A DNA stretch of 49,899 nucleotides, taken from an uncultured Alphaproteobacteria bacterium (lineage in GTDB: Bacteria; Pseudomonadota; Alphaproteobacteria; MPNO01; UBA830). Position numbers and translations under genes: made by a program. Location: NCBI GenBank assembly GCA_913047365.1, contig CAJWUK010000004.1, positions 1 to 49,899 of the forward strand. The letters run 5' to 3'. The notes beneath the pieces are model-generated. The model was not told the DNA's origin and did no database searches. It saw only the letters and a list, made by a program, of their open reading frames with translations. Shown one piece after another: positions 19,000 to 27,142 of this stretch. Numbering within the stretch: the first letter of the stretch is position 1; each line of letters starts with the position of its first letter.

Positions 19000-19463
19000 C
19001 CATGGTCGAAGCTGGAAATACCGCTCCCGCCTTCAAAGGGACAACCGATGGCGACGGAACCATCACGCTGAAAGACCTGAAGGGCAAAAAGATCGTTCTG
19101 TACTTTTATCCGAAGGACATGACCCCCGGCTGCACGACCGAGGCGGAAGGATTCCGTGACGCAATAAAGGAATTCAAAAAAGCAAACGTGGTCGTGATCG
19201 GCGTCTCGAAGGACAGTGTGAAGCGACATGAAAACTTCAAGGCCAAGTACGACCTGCCGTTTGCACTGATCAGTGATGAAGACGGAAAAATCTGTGAAGC
19301 CTATGGAGTGTGGCAAAAGAAAAAGAACTATGGCCGCGAATACATGGGTATCGTGCGATCCACGTTTCTGATCGACGAAAAAGGTAAAATCGCCGAAGTG
19401 TGGGAAAACGTTCGGGTAAAAGGCCACGTGGACAAGGTGCTGACGGCAGCCCGGGCGTTGTGA
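18996..19463 (+). CDS. bcp: Thioredoxin-dependent peroxiredoxin (Bcp/PrxQ type)
   Basis: A 155-residue peroxiredoxin that reduces hydroperoxides. The peroxidatic cysteine is C46 in PKDMTPGCT. In E. coli Bcp the resolving cysteine lies five residues later; here that position is Glu51 (TTEAEGF), so this is not the atypical 2-Cys form with a helix-2 resolving Cys. C100 in KICEAYG may substitute, or the enzyme may be 1-Cys. ATG 18996 overlaps the upstream stop; ATG 19002 (MVEAGNTAPAF) is an equally plausible start. Longer upstream starts would overlap the dienelactone hydrolase gene and are rejected. Confidence 0.93.
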   Translation: MTMVEAGNTAPAFKGTTDGDGTITLKDLKGKKIVLYFYPKDMTPGCTTEAEGFRDAIKEFKKANVVVIGVSKDSVKRHENFKAKYDLPFALISDEDGKICEAYGVWQKKKNYGREYMGIVRSTFLIDEKGKIAEVWENVRVKGHVDKVLTAARAL

Positions 19464-19473
19464 GCGCCGCCCG

Positions 19474-20256
19474 GTGACGCAGACATTGGCCGACCGCATC
19501 GTCGGCGTACTCGGCACAGCTGATGCAACGGCCAAAGCAAAGGCTGCCCGCGCGGCATTTGCAGACTGGCGCGCGGGCTTGATCCCCGATATCGGGCGCG
19601 CTGTCCCTCCCGACCGCCCCAAACGCCCCATGAAGCCCCTTCTGCTGATGCCCCGTGACATGCCTAAGCGGGGAAGGGCACAAACCGAACGCGGGCGGAT
19701 CGCCCTGTTGCATGCAATTGCCCATATCGAGCTGAACGCTGTCGATCTGGCCGCGGATATTCTGGTAAGGTTTCCCAATGCCAAACCGCCGCTGCCCTTT
19801 TTCAACGACTGGCTCAGCGTGCTGGATGACGAAGCCCGGCATTTTCTGATGTTGTCCGACCGGCTGGCCACGTTGGGAGCGGCCTATGGCGATTTGCCCG
19901 CCCACGATGGTCTGTGGCAGGCGGCCCAGGATACGGCCGACAATGTGCTGGCCCGGCTTGCGGTGGTGCCGCTGGTGCTGGAAGCCCGCGGACTGGACGT
20001 GACGCCCGCGATGATCGATAGCCTGAAGAAGGCGGGAGACAAAGATTCAGTCGCCCTGCTGAACGTCATTTACCGGGATGAAATCCGCCACGTTGCGGTG
20101 GGGCGCAAATGGTTCGAACATTTCTGCATTGGCGAACCTGAAACAACGTGGCGCGATCTCGTCGCACAGCATTTCCGAGGCGCGCTGAAACCCCCATTCA
20201 ACGATAAAGCCCGATCAGAGGCAGGGTTTGGCATGGGGTACTACGGAGAGGCTTAG
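19474..20256 (+). CDS. DUF455 ferritin-like protein
   Basis: A 260-residue helical protein of the DUF455 ferritin-like family. Possible di-iron ligands appear in the expected order: HAIAHIELNAVD (about residues 85-96), then LDDEARHF, then LEARGLD and RDEIRHVAVG. The biochemical role of the family is not established, though the fold suggests a di-iron oxidase or hydroxylase. It begins at GTG 19474, 10 bases after the peroxiredoxin gene, so it may belong to the glnE-downstream transcript. Its TAG stop overlaps the stop of the convergent hydrolase gene (20253-20256). Confidence 0.85.
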   Translation: MTQTLADRIVGVLGTADATAKAKAARAAFADWRAGLIPDIGRAVPPDRPKRPMKPLLLMPRDMPKRGRAQTERGRIALLHAIAHIELNAVDLAADILVRFPNAKPPLPFFNDWLSVLDDEARHFLMLSDRLATLGAAYGDLPAHDGLWQAAQDTADNVLARLAVVPLVLEARGLDVTPAMIDSLKKAGDKDSVALLNVIYRDEIRHVAVGRKWFEHFCIGEPETTWRDLVAQHFRGALKPPFNDKARSEAGFGMGYYGEA

Positions 20257-20963
20257 GCCAGCTCCTGAAATATCTCCGCCAACAGTTCCGGCGTGTCGAT
20301 CATCACGTCATGGCCTGCCGCCACCGTCCGAACATCCCAGTCGGGCTTTTCGCTGAGTGGGACGGAAAACCGGTCAAAACTGCTGTTCGGGTGGTGTTCG
20401 GCCAGCAGGTATATCTTCGTCGGCACGGACTCCCACGTTCCGGTCAGGTGAACGGCCTGCGAAAACGTCTTGATCGGCTGCGGCACACAGCGGCGGGTGA
20501 CCCACTTCGCGTCTTCGTCGCGCATCACGCCGAAGTACTCCGGCGGCATGGGATCGACCTTCCAGCCGTCGCCGGTGGTGGCTACCTGTTCTCGAATATG
20601 CTGTGCCCGTTCCGGCGGCCATCCGTCCATCAGGGATCGGCCTTCCGTCGGCACGAACGCGTCAAGCCAGACGGCGGCGCGGAACCTGTCGATCCGTTGA
20701 TCGAGAACCGGAGTGATCACCTGGCCGCCATAGGAGTGGCCGCAGAGTATAATATCGGTCAATTCCTCGGCATCGATGACGCCGAGGACATCGGCGATGT
20801 GACAGTCCAGGTCGATTTCCGGCCCCGCCAGATGTGCGCGCTCGCCCAGGCCGGTCAGCGTCGGCGTAAAGACGGTGTGCCCCGCATCGCGCAGAATGCG
20901 GGAGACACGTGTCCAGCACCATCCGCCATGCCAGGCACCGTGAACCAGCAAATAGGTCGCCAT
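20253..20963 (-). CDS. Alpha/beta hydrolase, EstC-like esterase
   Basis: A 236-residue hydrolase of the small plant-type/EstC group. It opens MATYLLVHGAWHGGWCWTRV (oxyanion region HGAWHGGW), has the nucleophile elbow CGHSYGGQV and ends with the catalytic His in AAGHDVMIDTPELLAEIF. Substrates of this group are small esters such as salicylate or methyl esters, and the specific one is unknown. ATG 20963 follows GGGAGGGGACGA, a strong ribosome site; the ATG at 20993 is less likely. It converges on DUF455 with overlapping stop codons and is divergent from the amidohydrolase. Confidence 0.85.
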   Translation of the reverse strand: MATYLLVHGAWHGGWCWTRVSRILRDAGHTVFTPTLTGLGERAHLAGPEIDLDCHIADVLGVIDAEELTDIILCGHSYGGQVITPVLDQRIDRFRAAVWLDAFVPTEGRSLMDGWPPERAQHIREQVATTGDGWKVDPMPPEYFGVMRDEDAKWVTRRCVPQPIKTFSQAVHLTGTWESVPTKIYLLAEHHPNSSFDRFSVPLSEKPDWDVRTVAAGHDVMIDTPELLAEIFQELA

Positions 20964-21046
20964 TCGTCCCCTCCCACCATGAGATGCAAACATCGGTCAG
21001 ACGCGGGAAAAAAGGAAGGGGCAAATAATACGTATATCGTTGGGTT

Positions 21047-21066
21047 GTGAACGAATTCTCGTTGAC
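21047..21066. promoter_or_regulatory. Imperfect palindrome upstream of amidohydrolase gene
   Basis: GTGAACGA-ATTC-TCGTTGAC is a 20-base inverted repeat with 8-base arms and one mismatched pair. It lies in the 175-base gap between the divergent esterase and amidohydrolase genes, about 73 bases before the latter. Size and symmetry fit a dimeric repressor site. No regulator gene is adjacent. Confidence 0.4.
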
Positions 21067-21138
21067 GAGTGTTTCCCCGCGTCCTAGCGTTTCAGCCCTG
21101 ATCGATGCGAAAGACATCGAGGGAAAAGGGAGCAAAAA

Positions 21139-22281
21139 ATGGCCTATATCGACGCGGATTCGCACGTCTACGAAGTCGAGGAAACCTGGGATTACCTGCC
21201 GAAAAAATACAGGGACAGACGCCCCGTCGCGGTAACGATATCGCCAAAGGATGCGCCCTACATGGGGGTCGACAACTCCTTCTGGCTGGTTGACGGCAAG
21301 GCGATGCAGTGGACTTGGGGTCCCGGAACCATCCAGATCGGTTGCCCGCTGACATCGGTTCATGCCGGCATGAAGGAATTTTCGGTTGGTAACCAGTCGC
21401 TGATGGACGTGCCAGCCCGACTGGCGGACATGGACCGCGCCGGGGTGGACGTGCAGGTGATTTATCCGACACTGCTTTTCGCGCCCATGACCGATGACGA
21501 CGATTTTCAGGCGGCGCTGGAAATCAGCTACAACAAATGGATTGAGGAACGCTGTTCCGAAGCGCCCGGCCGCCTGAAATGGTCGGCATCGCTGCCGCTG
21601 CGCAATCCGAAAATGGCGGAAAAAGAAGTCTTCCGCGTTAAGGATGCTGGGGCGGTCAGCCTGATGTGTTACGGGACCGTGAACGACACCATGCTGCACC
21701 ACCCCAAATTCGATCGCGTCTGGGCGGCTGCCGCGGAATGCAACCTGCCGATTGCCATCCATGTCGGCTGGCCGGGACCCTTGCGCCAGATGTGCGACGA
21801 GCATTCGTCCTCTCTGAACGTATCCTTTACGCTGCCGTTGCTGATCGGTTTCTATTCCTTCGTCGGCGGCGGCGTCCTCGACCGGCACCCCAAGCTTCGG
21901 TCCATTTTTCTGGAAGGCGGGGCAGGATGGATCCCTTGGTATCTGGAACGGATGGATCACTATTACCCGGTGGCTGAATTCTTTCGGGGATCCTTCGGCT
22001 TAGAACCGATCACGTCGAAAAATCCGGAAAGCTATATGGATCGCATATTCACGACCTGCGAAGCGGGCGAACGCCTGTTGCCGCAGGTGATCGATTATCT
22101 GGGCGAAGACAACATCATGGTGTCGGAGGACATGCCACATCTGGAGGCGCGCGAGGGCTCGGGCGATGACCTGTCCGCCCGCCGCGATATATCCAAGCGC
22201 CAGAGGGAGAAGATCCTGTTCGACAACCCGTCTAAATTCTATGGCATCAAGGTCAAAAAGAAGAAGGTGAAAAAGAAGTGA
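21139..22281 (+). CDS. Amidohydrolase family protein (amidohydrolase_2 / ACMSD-like)
   Basis: A 380-residue TIM-barrel metal enzyme. The first metal site reads YIDADSHVYE; a His ligand follows in AIHVGWPG, then a conserved LEGGAGWIPWYLERMD. The late acidic site is SEDMPHLE, matching the usual S-D-x-P-H motif. This branch includes 2-amino-3-carboxymuconate semialdehyde decarboxylase and other non-hydrolytic decarboxylases or hydrolases of aromatic breakdown products. The C-terminus ends in a Lys-rich tail (KKKKVKKK). It is followed after 13 bases by an SDR gene on the same strand, so the two are probably one operon. The substrate is unknown. Confidence 0.87.
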   Translation: MAYIDADSHVYEVEETWDYLPKKYRDRRPVAVTISPKDAPYMGVDNSFWLVDGKAMQWTWGPGTIQIGCPLTSVHAGMKEFSVGNQSLMDVPARLADMDRAGVDVQVIYPTLLFAPMTDDDDFQAALEISYNKWIEERCSEAPGRLKWSASLPLRNPKMAEKEVFRVKDAGAVSLMCYGTVNDTMLHHPKFDRVWAAAAECNLPIAIHVGWPGPLRQMCDEHSSSLNVSFTLPLLIGFYSFVGGGVLDRHPKLRSIFLEGGAGWIPWYLERMDHYYPVAEFFRGSFGLEPITSKNPESYMDRIFTTCEAGERLLPQVIDYLGEDNIMVSEDMPHLEAREGSGDDLSARRDISKRQREKILFDNPSKFYGIKVKKKKVKKK

Positions 22282-22294
22282 CTGGCGGGCGGTC

Positions 22295-23062
22295 ATGACA
22301 CCGAACCATCCGACAACGGGCGTCGCTTTTATCACCGGCGCCGGCGGCGGTATCGGCGGGGCGACGGCGGAGCGGTTGGCCGCGGGCGGCGTGTCGGTGG
22401 CGGTCACCGATTATCGCCAGGATTTGGCTGACGAAGTAGTGGCCCGCATTCGGGAAAACGGGGGAACGGCCAAGGCGTATGCCCTTGATGTTACCGAAGC
22501 CGCTGAGGTGAAAAATATCATCAGTGTGGTGGAAGAGACACTGGGGCCCATTGATCAACTGGTCAACACCGCTGGTATATTCCAGTGGGCGCCCGCTGAA
22601 GACATCACCGATCAGGACTTCGAGGCCATGTTCCGGGTGCACGTATTCGGCATGCATACCGTCTGCCGGAATATCCTCACCGGAATGCAGCAGCGGGGTG
22701 CCGGCGCAATCGCCAACGTGACGTCTATCCACGCCATACGCGGCCAATCTCTCACGGCGCACTACTCTGCTGCGAAGGGGGCAATACTGGCCTATACGAA
22801 GTCGCTGGCGCGGGAAAAATCGCCACTGGGAATCCGGGTCAATGCGGTCGCACCGGGGCCCATCGATACACCGCTCTGGCGCGGTGGCATGGCGCAGGAA
22901 GACCTGGAACAGAAGATGACGGAGCGGTCCAAGGTGATCCCGCTGGACCGTCTGGGTACGGCGGATGAGGTGGCTGCCGGGATCGTCTTCCTGTTATCGC
23001 CCGCCGCCAGCTATCTGACCGGCCACATTATGACCATCGACGGCGGAGAAGTGATGAATTGA
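22295..23062 (+). CDS. Short-chain dehydrogenase/reductase
   Basis: A 255-residue classical SDR. It has the Rossmann motif TGAGGGIG (about residues 14-21), NTAG in place of the common NNAG, the catalytic Ser in NVTSIHA, and YSAAKGA with Tyr and Lys. Asp after the second strand (VAVTD) hints at NAD preference. It probably oxidises an alcohol or reduces a ketone in the same pathway as the amidohydrolase upstream. Its end lies 4 bases from the convergent SDR gene. Confidence 0.9.
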   Translation: MTPNHPTTGVAFITGAGGGIGGATAERLAAGGVSVAVTDYRQDLADEVVARIRENGGTAKAYALDVTEAAEVKNIISVVEETLGPIDQLVNTAGIFQWAPAEDITDQDFEAMFRVHVFGMHTVCRNILTGMQQRGAGAIANVTSIHAIRGQSLTAHYSAAKGAILAYTKSLAREKSPLGIRVNAVAPGPIDTPLWRGGMAQEDLEQKMTERSKVIPLDRLGTADEVAAGIVFLLSPAASYLTGHIMTIDGGEVMN

Positions 23063-23066
23063 CGGT

Positions 23067-23834
23067 CTAATGCACCGTCTGCCCCCCGTCGACGACAATC
23101 GAAGCGCCGTGGACGTAGGACGCAGCGTCGGACGCCAGAAAGGCGATAACGTTGGCAATCTCGTCGCACTCAGCAAGACGGCCCAGCAGTGCAAGCTCTT
23201 CGACGATGCTGCCGTCGACCATGCCTGAATCGATATAGTTCTTAACCCGGGGTGAGAGCGTCGCGCCGGGGCAGACGCCGTTGACGCGAATGTTCTCACG
23301 GCCGTAATCGACCGCTAGTTGCCGGGTCAGAGACAGCACACCGCCCTTGGCTGCACAGTAAACCGGCATTTCCGGGTGACCGATGATCCCGAAAGTGGAC
23401 GCGACATTGACGATGGATCCGCCCCCGTCTGCTTTGCGCAGCATAGGCAGGAACGCCTTGCACATGTAGTAAACGCTGGACAGATCGATCCCGATGATCC
23501 GGTGCCAGTCGTCTTCCTCCAGTTCTTCCAGTTTTTTGACGAAATTGGTGCCCGCATTGTTCACAACCGCTTTGACGCGATCGTGTTTTGCGCCAACCGC
23601 CGCCGCCAATGCGTCCACTTGCGATTTGTCCGATACGTCGGTGACGTGGCCTTCGCAGGAAGCACCCATGTTGCCCAAAATCTTTTCGGTTTCGCGGACG
23701 TTTTCTTCGGTCTTGCTAACCACGATGACGTGGGCGCCCAGCTCGGCGAGCGCCTCGCAAGTTGATCGTCCGATACCCTGGCCGCCACCGGTCACCACAA
23801 CCGGGGCGCTCTCGAATTTCAGTTGGTTCAGCAT
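23067..23834 (-). CDS. Short-chain dehydrogenase/reductase, last gene of LLM operon
   Basis: A 255-residue classical SDR with TGGGQGIG at the N-terminus, VNNAGTNF, catalytic Ser in NVASTFG, and YCAAKGG. It is preceded by AGGAAA and starts 9 bases after LLM gene A, so it is almost certainly co-transcribed with the two monooxygenases, the alpha/beta hydrolase and the crotonase. A dehydrogenase at this point suits oxidation of an alcohol released by monooxygenation or hydrolysis. It is not a close copy of the convergent SDR at 22295, judging by the different motif surroundings. Confidence 0.9.
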   Translation of the reverse strand: MLNQLKFESAPVVVTGGGQGIGRSTCEALAELGAHVIVVSKTEENVRETEKILGNMGASCEGHVTDVSDKSQVDALAAAVGAKHDRVKAVVNNAGTNFVKKLEELEEDDWHRIIGIDLSSVYYMCKAFLPMLRKADGGGSIVNVASTFGIIGHPEMPVYCAAKGGVLSLTRQLAVDYGRENIRVNGVCPGATLSPRVKNYIDSGMVDGSIVEELALLGRLAECDEIANVIAFLASDAASYVHGASIVVDGGQTVH

Positions 23835-23843
23835 CTGGTTTTC

Positions 23844-25037
23844 CTATTCGGCAGCGGCAGCGGACAGTTCGAAGCCCGCGTAATGATTTTCGTCGAGCGC
23901 CTGCAGGGCTGGCACCACTTCCGCGCCTAGCAGGCGCAGGTTCTTCTCTGTCAAATCGGCGGGCAGGGTGCCGAATTGAGGCATTATCAACACGTGTTCG
24001 AACCCGGCCTGACGGTGACGTTCGATCAGGGTGTCGCGTACCGTATCCGGGCTGCCCACGACGATAACGCCACGCTGCATCAGATCTTCCACCTTCTGGC
24101 CGCCTCGCAGCGTCGCCTTGTGGGCGAATATCTTTTTCATGGATGACGCCGTCATGTAGCCCGGCGGTACGAACATCGACTGCGATATTTTGGGCAGGAA
24201 GGTGTTGAACAGGGATTCGATATGCGGCCGCACTTCCTCCATCGCCTGCTCGTCCGTTTCCGCACAGTACACCGGCACGCTCCAGGCTATCTGGCCAGAA
24301 GATGCCGTATAGCCGTAGTTCTGCTCCGCCACCGACCGATACATGTTCAGATAGCGCAACACGCTTTCGAAGGCTGAATACGCCTGCAGGTAAACGTATT
24401 TCCGGTCCGGATGCGCGGCCCATTCAATGGTTTCGGTCGATCCCTGGGATGGGCACCAGATCGGCGGGTGCGGATCCTGATAGGGCCGCGGCCACATATT
24501 CACGTACTCGAAGTGATAGTGCTTGCCTTCAAACGCAAACGGACCCGTCTCGGTCCAGGCGCGGACCACCAGATCGTGCGCCTCGATATGGCGTTCCAGG
24601 GAATAGGCCGGGTTCACCCCCATGGAGAAATATTCGCAGCCCACGCCACGTACCATGCCGGTAATCAGCCGACCGCCGGTGATGTTGTCGATCATCGCGT
24701 GTTCTTCCGCGAGCGTCAGCGGGTGTTCGCGGAGCGCAAAGGCGTTGCCCAGGATCGCGATCTTGCATTTCTCGGTGTTGCGGGCCAACGCCGCCGCCAT
24801 CACCACGGGCGACGGCATCAGCCCATAGGCATTCTGGTGATGTTCGTTGACGCTGATCCCGTCAAAGCCTACTTCAGCGGCCAGTTCCAGTTCATCCAGG
24901 TAGCGGTTGTACAATTCGTGCCCGATTTTGGGATCGAAATAGCTGTTGGGCAGCTTCAGCCACACTGAGTTGTGCTCTTCCGCATAGCTCATATCGAGAG
25001 CCCCGTAGGGCATTAGGTGAAACGCGAAAACTTTCAT
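23844..25037 (-). CDS. LLM-class flavin-dependent monooxygenase A
   Basis: A 397-residue bacterial-luciferase-like protein. It opens MKVFAFHLMPYGALDM, with VNEHHQNAYG, then AILGNAFALREHPLTLAEE, GRLITGMVRG and IWCPSQGSTETIEWAA, all hallmarks of the luciferase fold that binds reduced FMN or F420. Members hydroxylate, desulfonate or perform Baeyer-Villiger oxidations with reduced flavin from a partner reductase. It is a clear paralogue of the adjacent LLM gene B, nearly identical in the central block. No flavin reductase gene was seen in the window. AGGAAG precedes the ATG. Confidence 0.92.
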   Translation of the reverse strand: MKVFAFHLMPYGALDMSYAEEHNSVWLKLPNSYFDPKIGHELYNRYLDELELAAEVGFDGISVNEHHQNAYGLMPSPVVMAAALARNTEKCKIAILGNAFALREHPLTLAEEHAMIDNITGGRLITGMVRGVGCEYFSMGVNPAYSLERHIEAHDLVVRAWTETGPFAFEGKHYHFEYVNMWPRPYQDPHPPIWCPSQGSTETIEWAAHPDRKYVYLQAYSAFESVLRYLNMYRSVAEQNYGYTASSGQIAWSVPVYCAETDEQAMEEVRPHIESLFNTFLPKISQSMFVPPGYMTASSMKKIFAHKATLRGGQKVEDLMQRGVIVVGSPDTVRDTLIERHRQAGFEHVLIMPQFGTLPADLTEKNLRLLGAEVVPALQALDENHYAGFELSAAAAE

Positions 25038-25118
25038 GAAACGGCTTCCTGTGGAACGGGCGGTGCGGCGACGAAAGACATGTCGTCATCCACCGTTATG
25101 CAGCGCAAGCGGTGCACC

Positions 25119-26309
25119 TTATTCGGCGGCCGCCTGCGCCGGCTCGAACCCGCGATATTCGTTGTCGCTCAGTGGCTGAATCGCGGGGAGAACTTCTTCC
25201 GCGAACAGGCGGATATTTCGTTCGGTCTTATCGGCGGGCAGGGTCCCGAAATGGAGCAGGGCAACGAAGGTACCGAAGCCCAGCACTTGATGGCATTCGA
25301 TGAGCTTTTTGCGGACGGTTTCAGGGCTGCCAACAAGGACGACTCCGTTTTCCATCAGGGTCTCCATCTTCGCCCCGCCCGTGATGTTGCGTTTGTGGGC
25401 GGCGACCCGCTTGTAGGATTGCATCGACATGTATCCCGGCGGGAACAGCTGTTCGAACGGCAGGTACAGGAACTTGTTGAACAGCGCCTCCATATGTTCG
25501 GTCGCTTCTTCAACGGCTTGTTCGTCGGTGTCGGCGATATAGACCGGCGCTGTCCAGCCGATCTGGTCGGACGATGCATCGTAACCGTATTGCGATGCAG
25601 CTACTTCGCGGTACTGGTCAAGGAATTTGCAGACATTGGTGAATGGGCTGTAATTCTGGGCATAGACGTATTTTCGGTCCGGATGTGCCGCCCATTCAAT
25701 GGTTTCGGTCGACCCTAGCGAGGGACACCAGATCGGCGGGTGTGGGTCCTGATAGGGGCGTGGCCACAAATTCACGTATTCGAAGTGGTAGTGTTTGCCT
25801 TCGAAGGCGAATGGCCCTGTTTCGGTCCAAGCCCGAACGACCAGATCGTGCGCCTCCATGTGCCGTTCGTGGCTGAGCGTCGGGTTGGCCGCAAGCGAAT
25901 AGAATTCCGCGCCGATACCGCGCACGAAACCCGTGATCAGCCGCCCTGCGGTGATGCAGTCGATCATCGCGTGCTCCTCGGCGAGCGTCAGTGGGTGTTC
26001 ACGCAAGGCAAAAGCATTGCCCAGGATGGCAAGCTTGCATTTCTCGGTCCGCCGGGCGAGCGACGACGCCATTACCACCGGTGACGGCATCAGACCGTAT
26101 GCGTTCTGATGATGTTCGTTCACGGCCACCCCATCGAAACCGACTTCCGCCGCCAGTTCCAGCTCGTCCAGGTACCGATTGTACAGCTCGTGGCCGATTT
26201 TCGGGTCGTATAGCGAGTTAGGCAGTGTAATCCATGCGGAGGGGTGCTTGTCACGCTCCGACATGTCGAGCGATGCGTAAGGCATCAGGTGGAACATAAA
26301 GGCTTTCAT
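25119..26309 (-). CDS. LLM-class flavin-dependent monooxygenase B
   Basis: A 396-residue paralogue of the next gene downstream, sharing HELYNRYLDELELAAEVGFD, AYGLMPSPVVMA, REHPLTLAEEHAMID and EGKHYHFEYV word for word. The ends and the region around residues 230-330 differ. ATG 26309 (MKAFMFHLMPYASLDM) matches the paralogue's start; the ATG at 26387 is rejected because it would overlap the upstream hydrolase gene. Two adjacent, equally long LLM paralogues recall the LuxA/LuxB heterodimer. Whether these pair, or act on successive substrates, is unknown. Confidence 0.92.
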   Translation of the reverse strand: MKAFMFHLMPYASLDMSERDKHPSAWITLPNSLYDPKIGHELYNRYLDELELAAEVGFDGVAVNEHHQNAYGLMPSPVVMASSLARRTEKCKLAILGNAFALREHPLTLAEEHAMIDCITAGRLITGFVRGIGAEFYSLAANPTLSHERHMEAHDLVVRAWTETGPFAFEGKHYHFEYVNLWPRPYQDPHPPIWCPSLGSTETIEWAAHPDRKYVYAQNYSPFTNVCKFLDQYREVAASQYGYDASSDQIGWTAPVYIADTDEQAVEEATEHMEALFNKFLYLPFEQLFPPGYMSMQSYKRVAAHKRNITGGAKMETLMENGVVLVGSPETVRKKLIECHQVLGFGTFVALLHFGTLPADKTERNIRLFAEEVLPAIQPLSDNEYRGFEPAQAAAE

Positions 26310-26343
26310 CGCGTCCCTCCCGTCATAGAACGGCGTCTGCCGG

Positions 26344-27129
26344 TCAGGCGGCTTTTGACTGCAGGAACCCCGAAACGGCTTCGACAAAGGGTTCCGACTG
26401 TTCGATGTGTGGCAGGTGCCCCGCCTTTTCGATCATGGTCACTTCAGAACCTGCAATTATTTTGCCGAATTCCGCAGCGTAGGCCGGATCGACGATCTTG
26501 TCGGTGTCACCCCAGATCACGTGGGTTGGTACTGTGATGCGGTGCAGCCATTTGCGTAGGTTTGGATTGAAAAGACGCGGTTGCCAGCCGAGGCGCGCCG
26601 TCGCTACCCGGTTACGAATTTGTATATCCAACTGCTCTTCGGTCAGCTCCATATTCAAGATGTTGTCTGCGTATGATTGGTCAACGAAAATCTCACGCAC
26701 CAGATCGTCGGGATCCATCATGAAGATATCGGCGATGGGCTTTCCCGCGATGCGAATACCTGCCGCACCGACAAGTGTCAGGCTTTTCAGCCGTGTGCAG
26801 TTCCGCACCGCGATTTCCATCGCCAGCCAGCCGCCAAGCGAATTGCCTACCAGATGGACGCCTTCCAGATTCATCTGATCGAGGAAATCCAGATAGAACA
26901 TGGCGAGATCTTCCATCCCGTCTAGCCACTCCGGTTCGTCAGACAGACCATAGGTCGGATGGTCCGGCACCATCAGGTCATGTGTTTCGGACAGGGCCTG
27001 GAAAGTCGGTATCCAGCCGGCGACGCCGCTGGCACCGTGCAGGAATAACATCGGTTCGCCCGACCCGCCCCGGCGCAGATACATGCCCGTTCCCCTAATG
27101 TCGATTTTGCTTTCGGTGCAGTCAGCCAT
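26344..27129 (-). CDS. Alpha/beta hydrolase (meta-cleavage-product hydrolase-like)
   Basis: A 261-residue hydrolase. The oxyanion motif is LFLHGASG, the nucleophile elbow LVGNSLGGWLAM, an acid lies in VIWGDTDKIV, and the catalytic His is in EKAGHLPHIEQ. The layout matches carbon-carbon hydrolases and lactonases of aromatic catabolism (MhpC/BphD group) and general esterases. ATG 27129 follows GGAGAAAACGG and starts 13 bases after the crotonase stop. In this operon it could open a lactone made by a Baeyer-Villiger LLM enzyme or cleave a C-C bond; both are inference. Confidence 0.88.
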   Translation of the reverse strand: MADCTESKIDIRGTGMYLRRGGSGEPMLFLHGASGVAGWIPTFQALSETHDLMVPDHPTYGLSDEPEWLDGMEDLAMFYLDFLDQMNLEGVHLVGNSLGGWLAMEIAVRNCTRLKSLTLVGAAGIRIAGKPIADIFMMDPDDLVREIFVDQSYADNILNMELTEEQLDIQIRNRVATARLGWQPRLFNPNLRKWLHRITVPTHVIWGDTDKIVDPAYAAEFGKIIAGSEVTMIEKAGHLPHIEQSEPFVEAVSGFLQSKAA

Positions 27130-27142
27130 CCCGTTTTCTCCG

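Noticed and set aside
20662-21960. Long minus-strand open frame opposite the amidohydrolase gene
   Set aside because: It is antisense to a clear amidohydrolase, has low-complexity composition with no family motifs and no ribosome site, and is a product of GC-rich codon use.
23067-26309. Luciferase (light-producing) operon
   Set aside because: Twin LLM genes recall luxAB, but no luxC, D or E homologues accompany them and the neighbours are catabolic; only the fold is shared.
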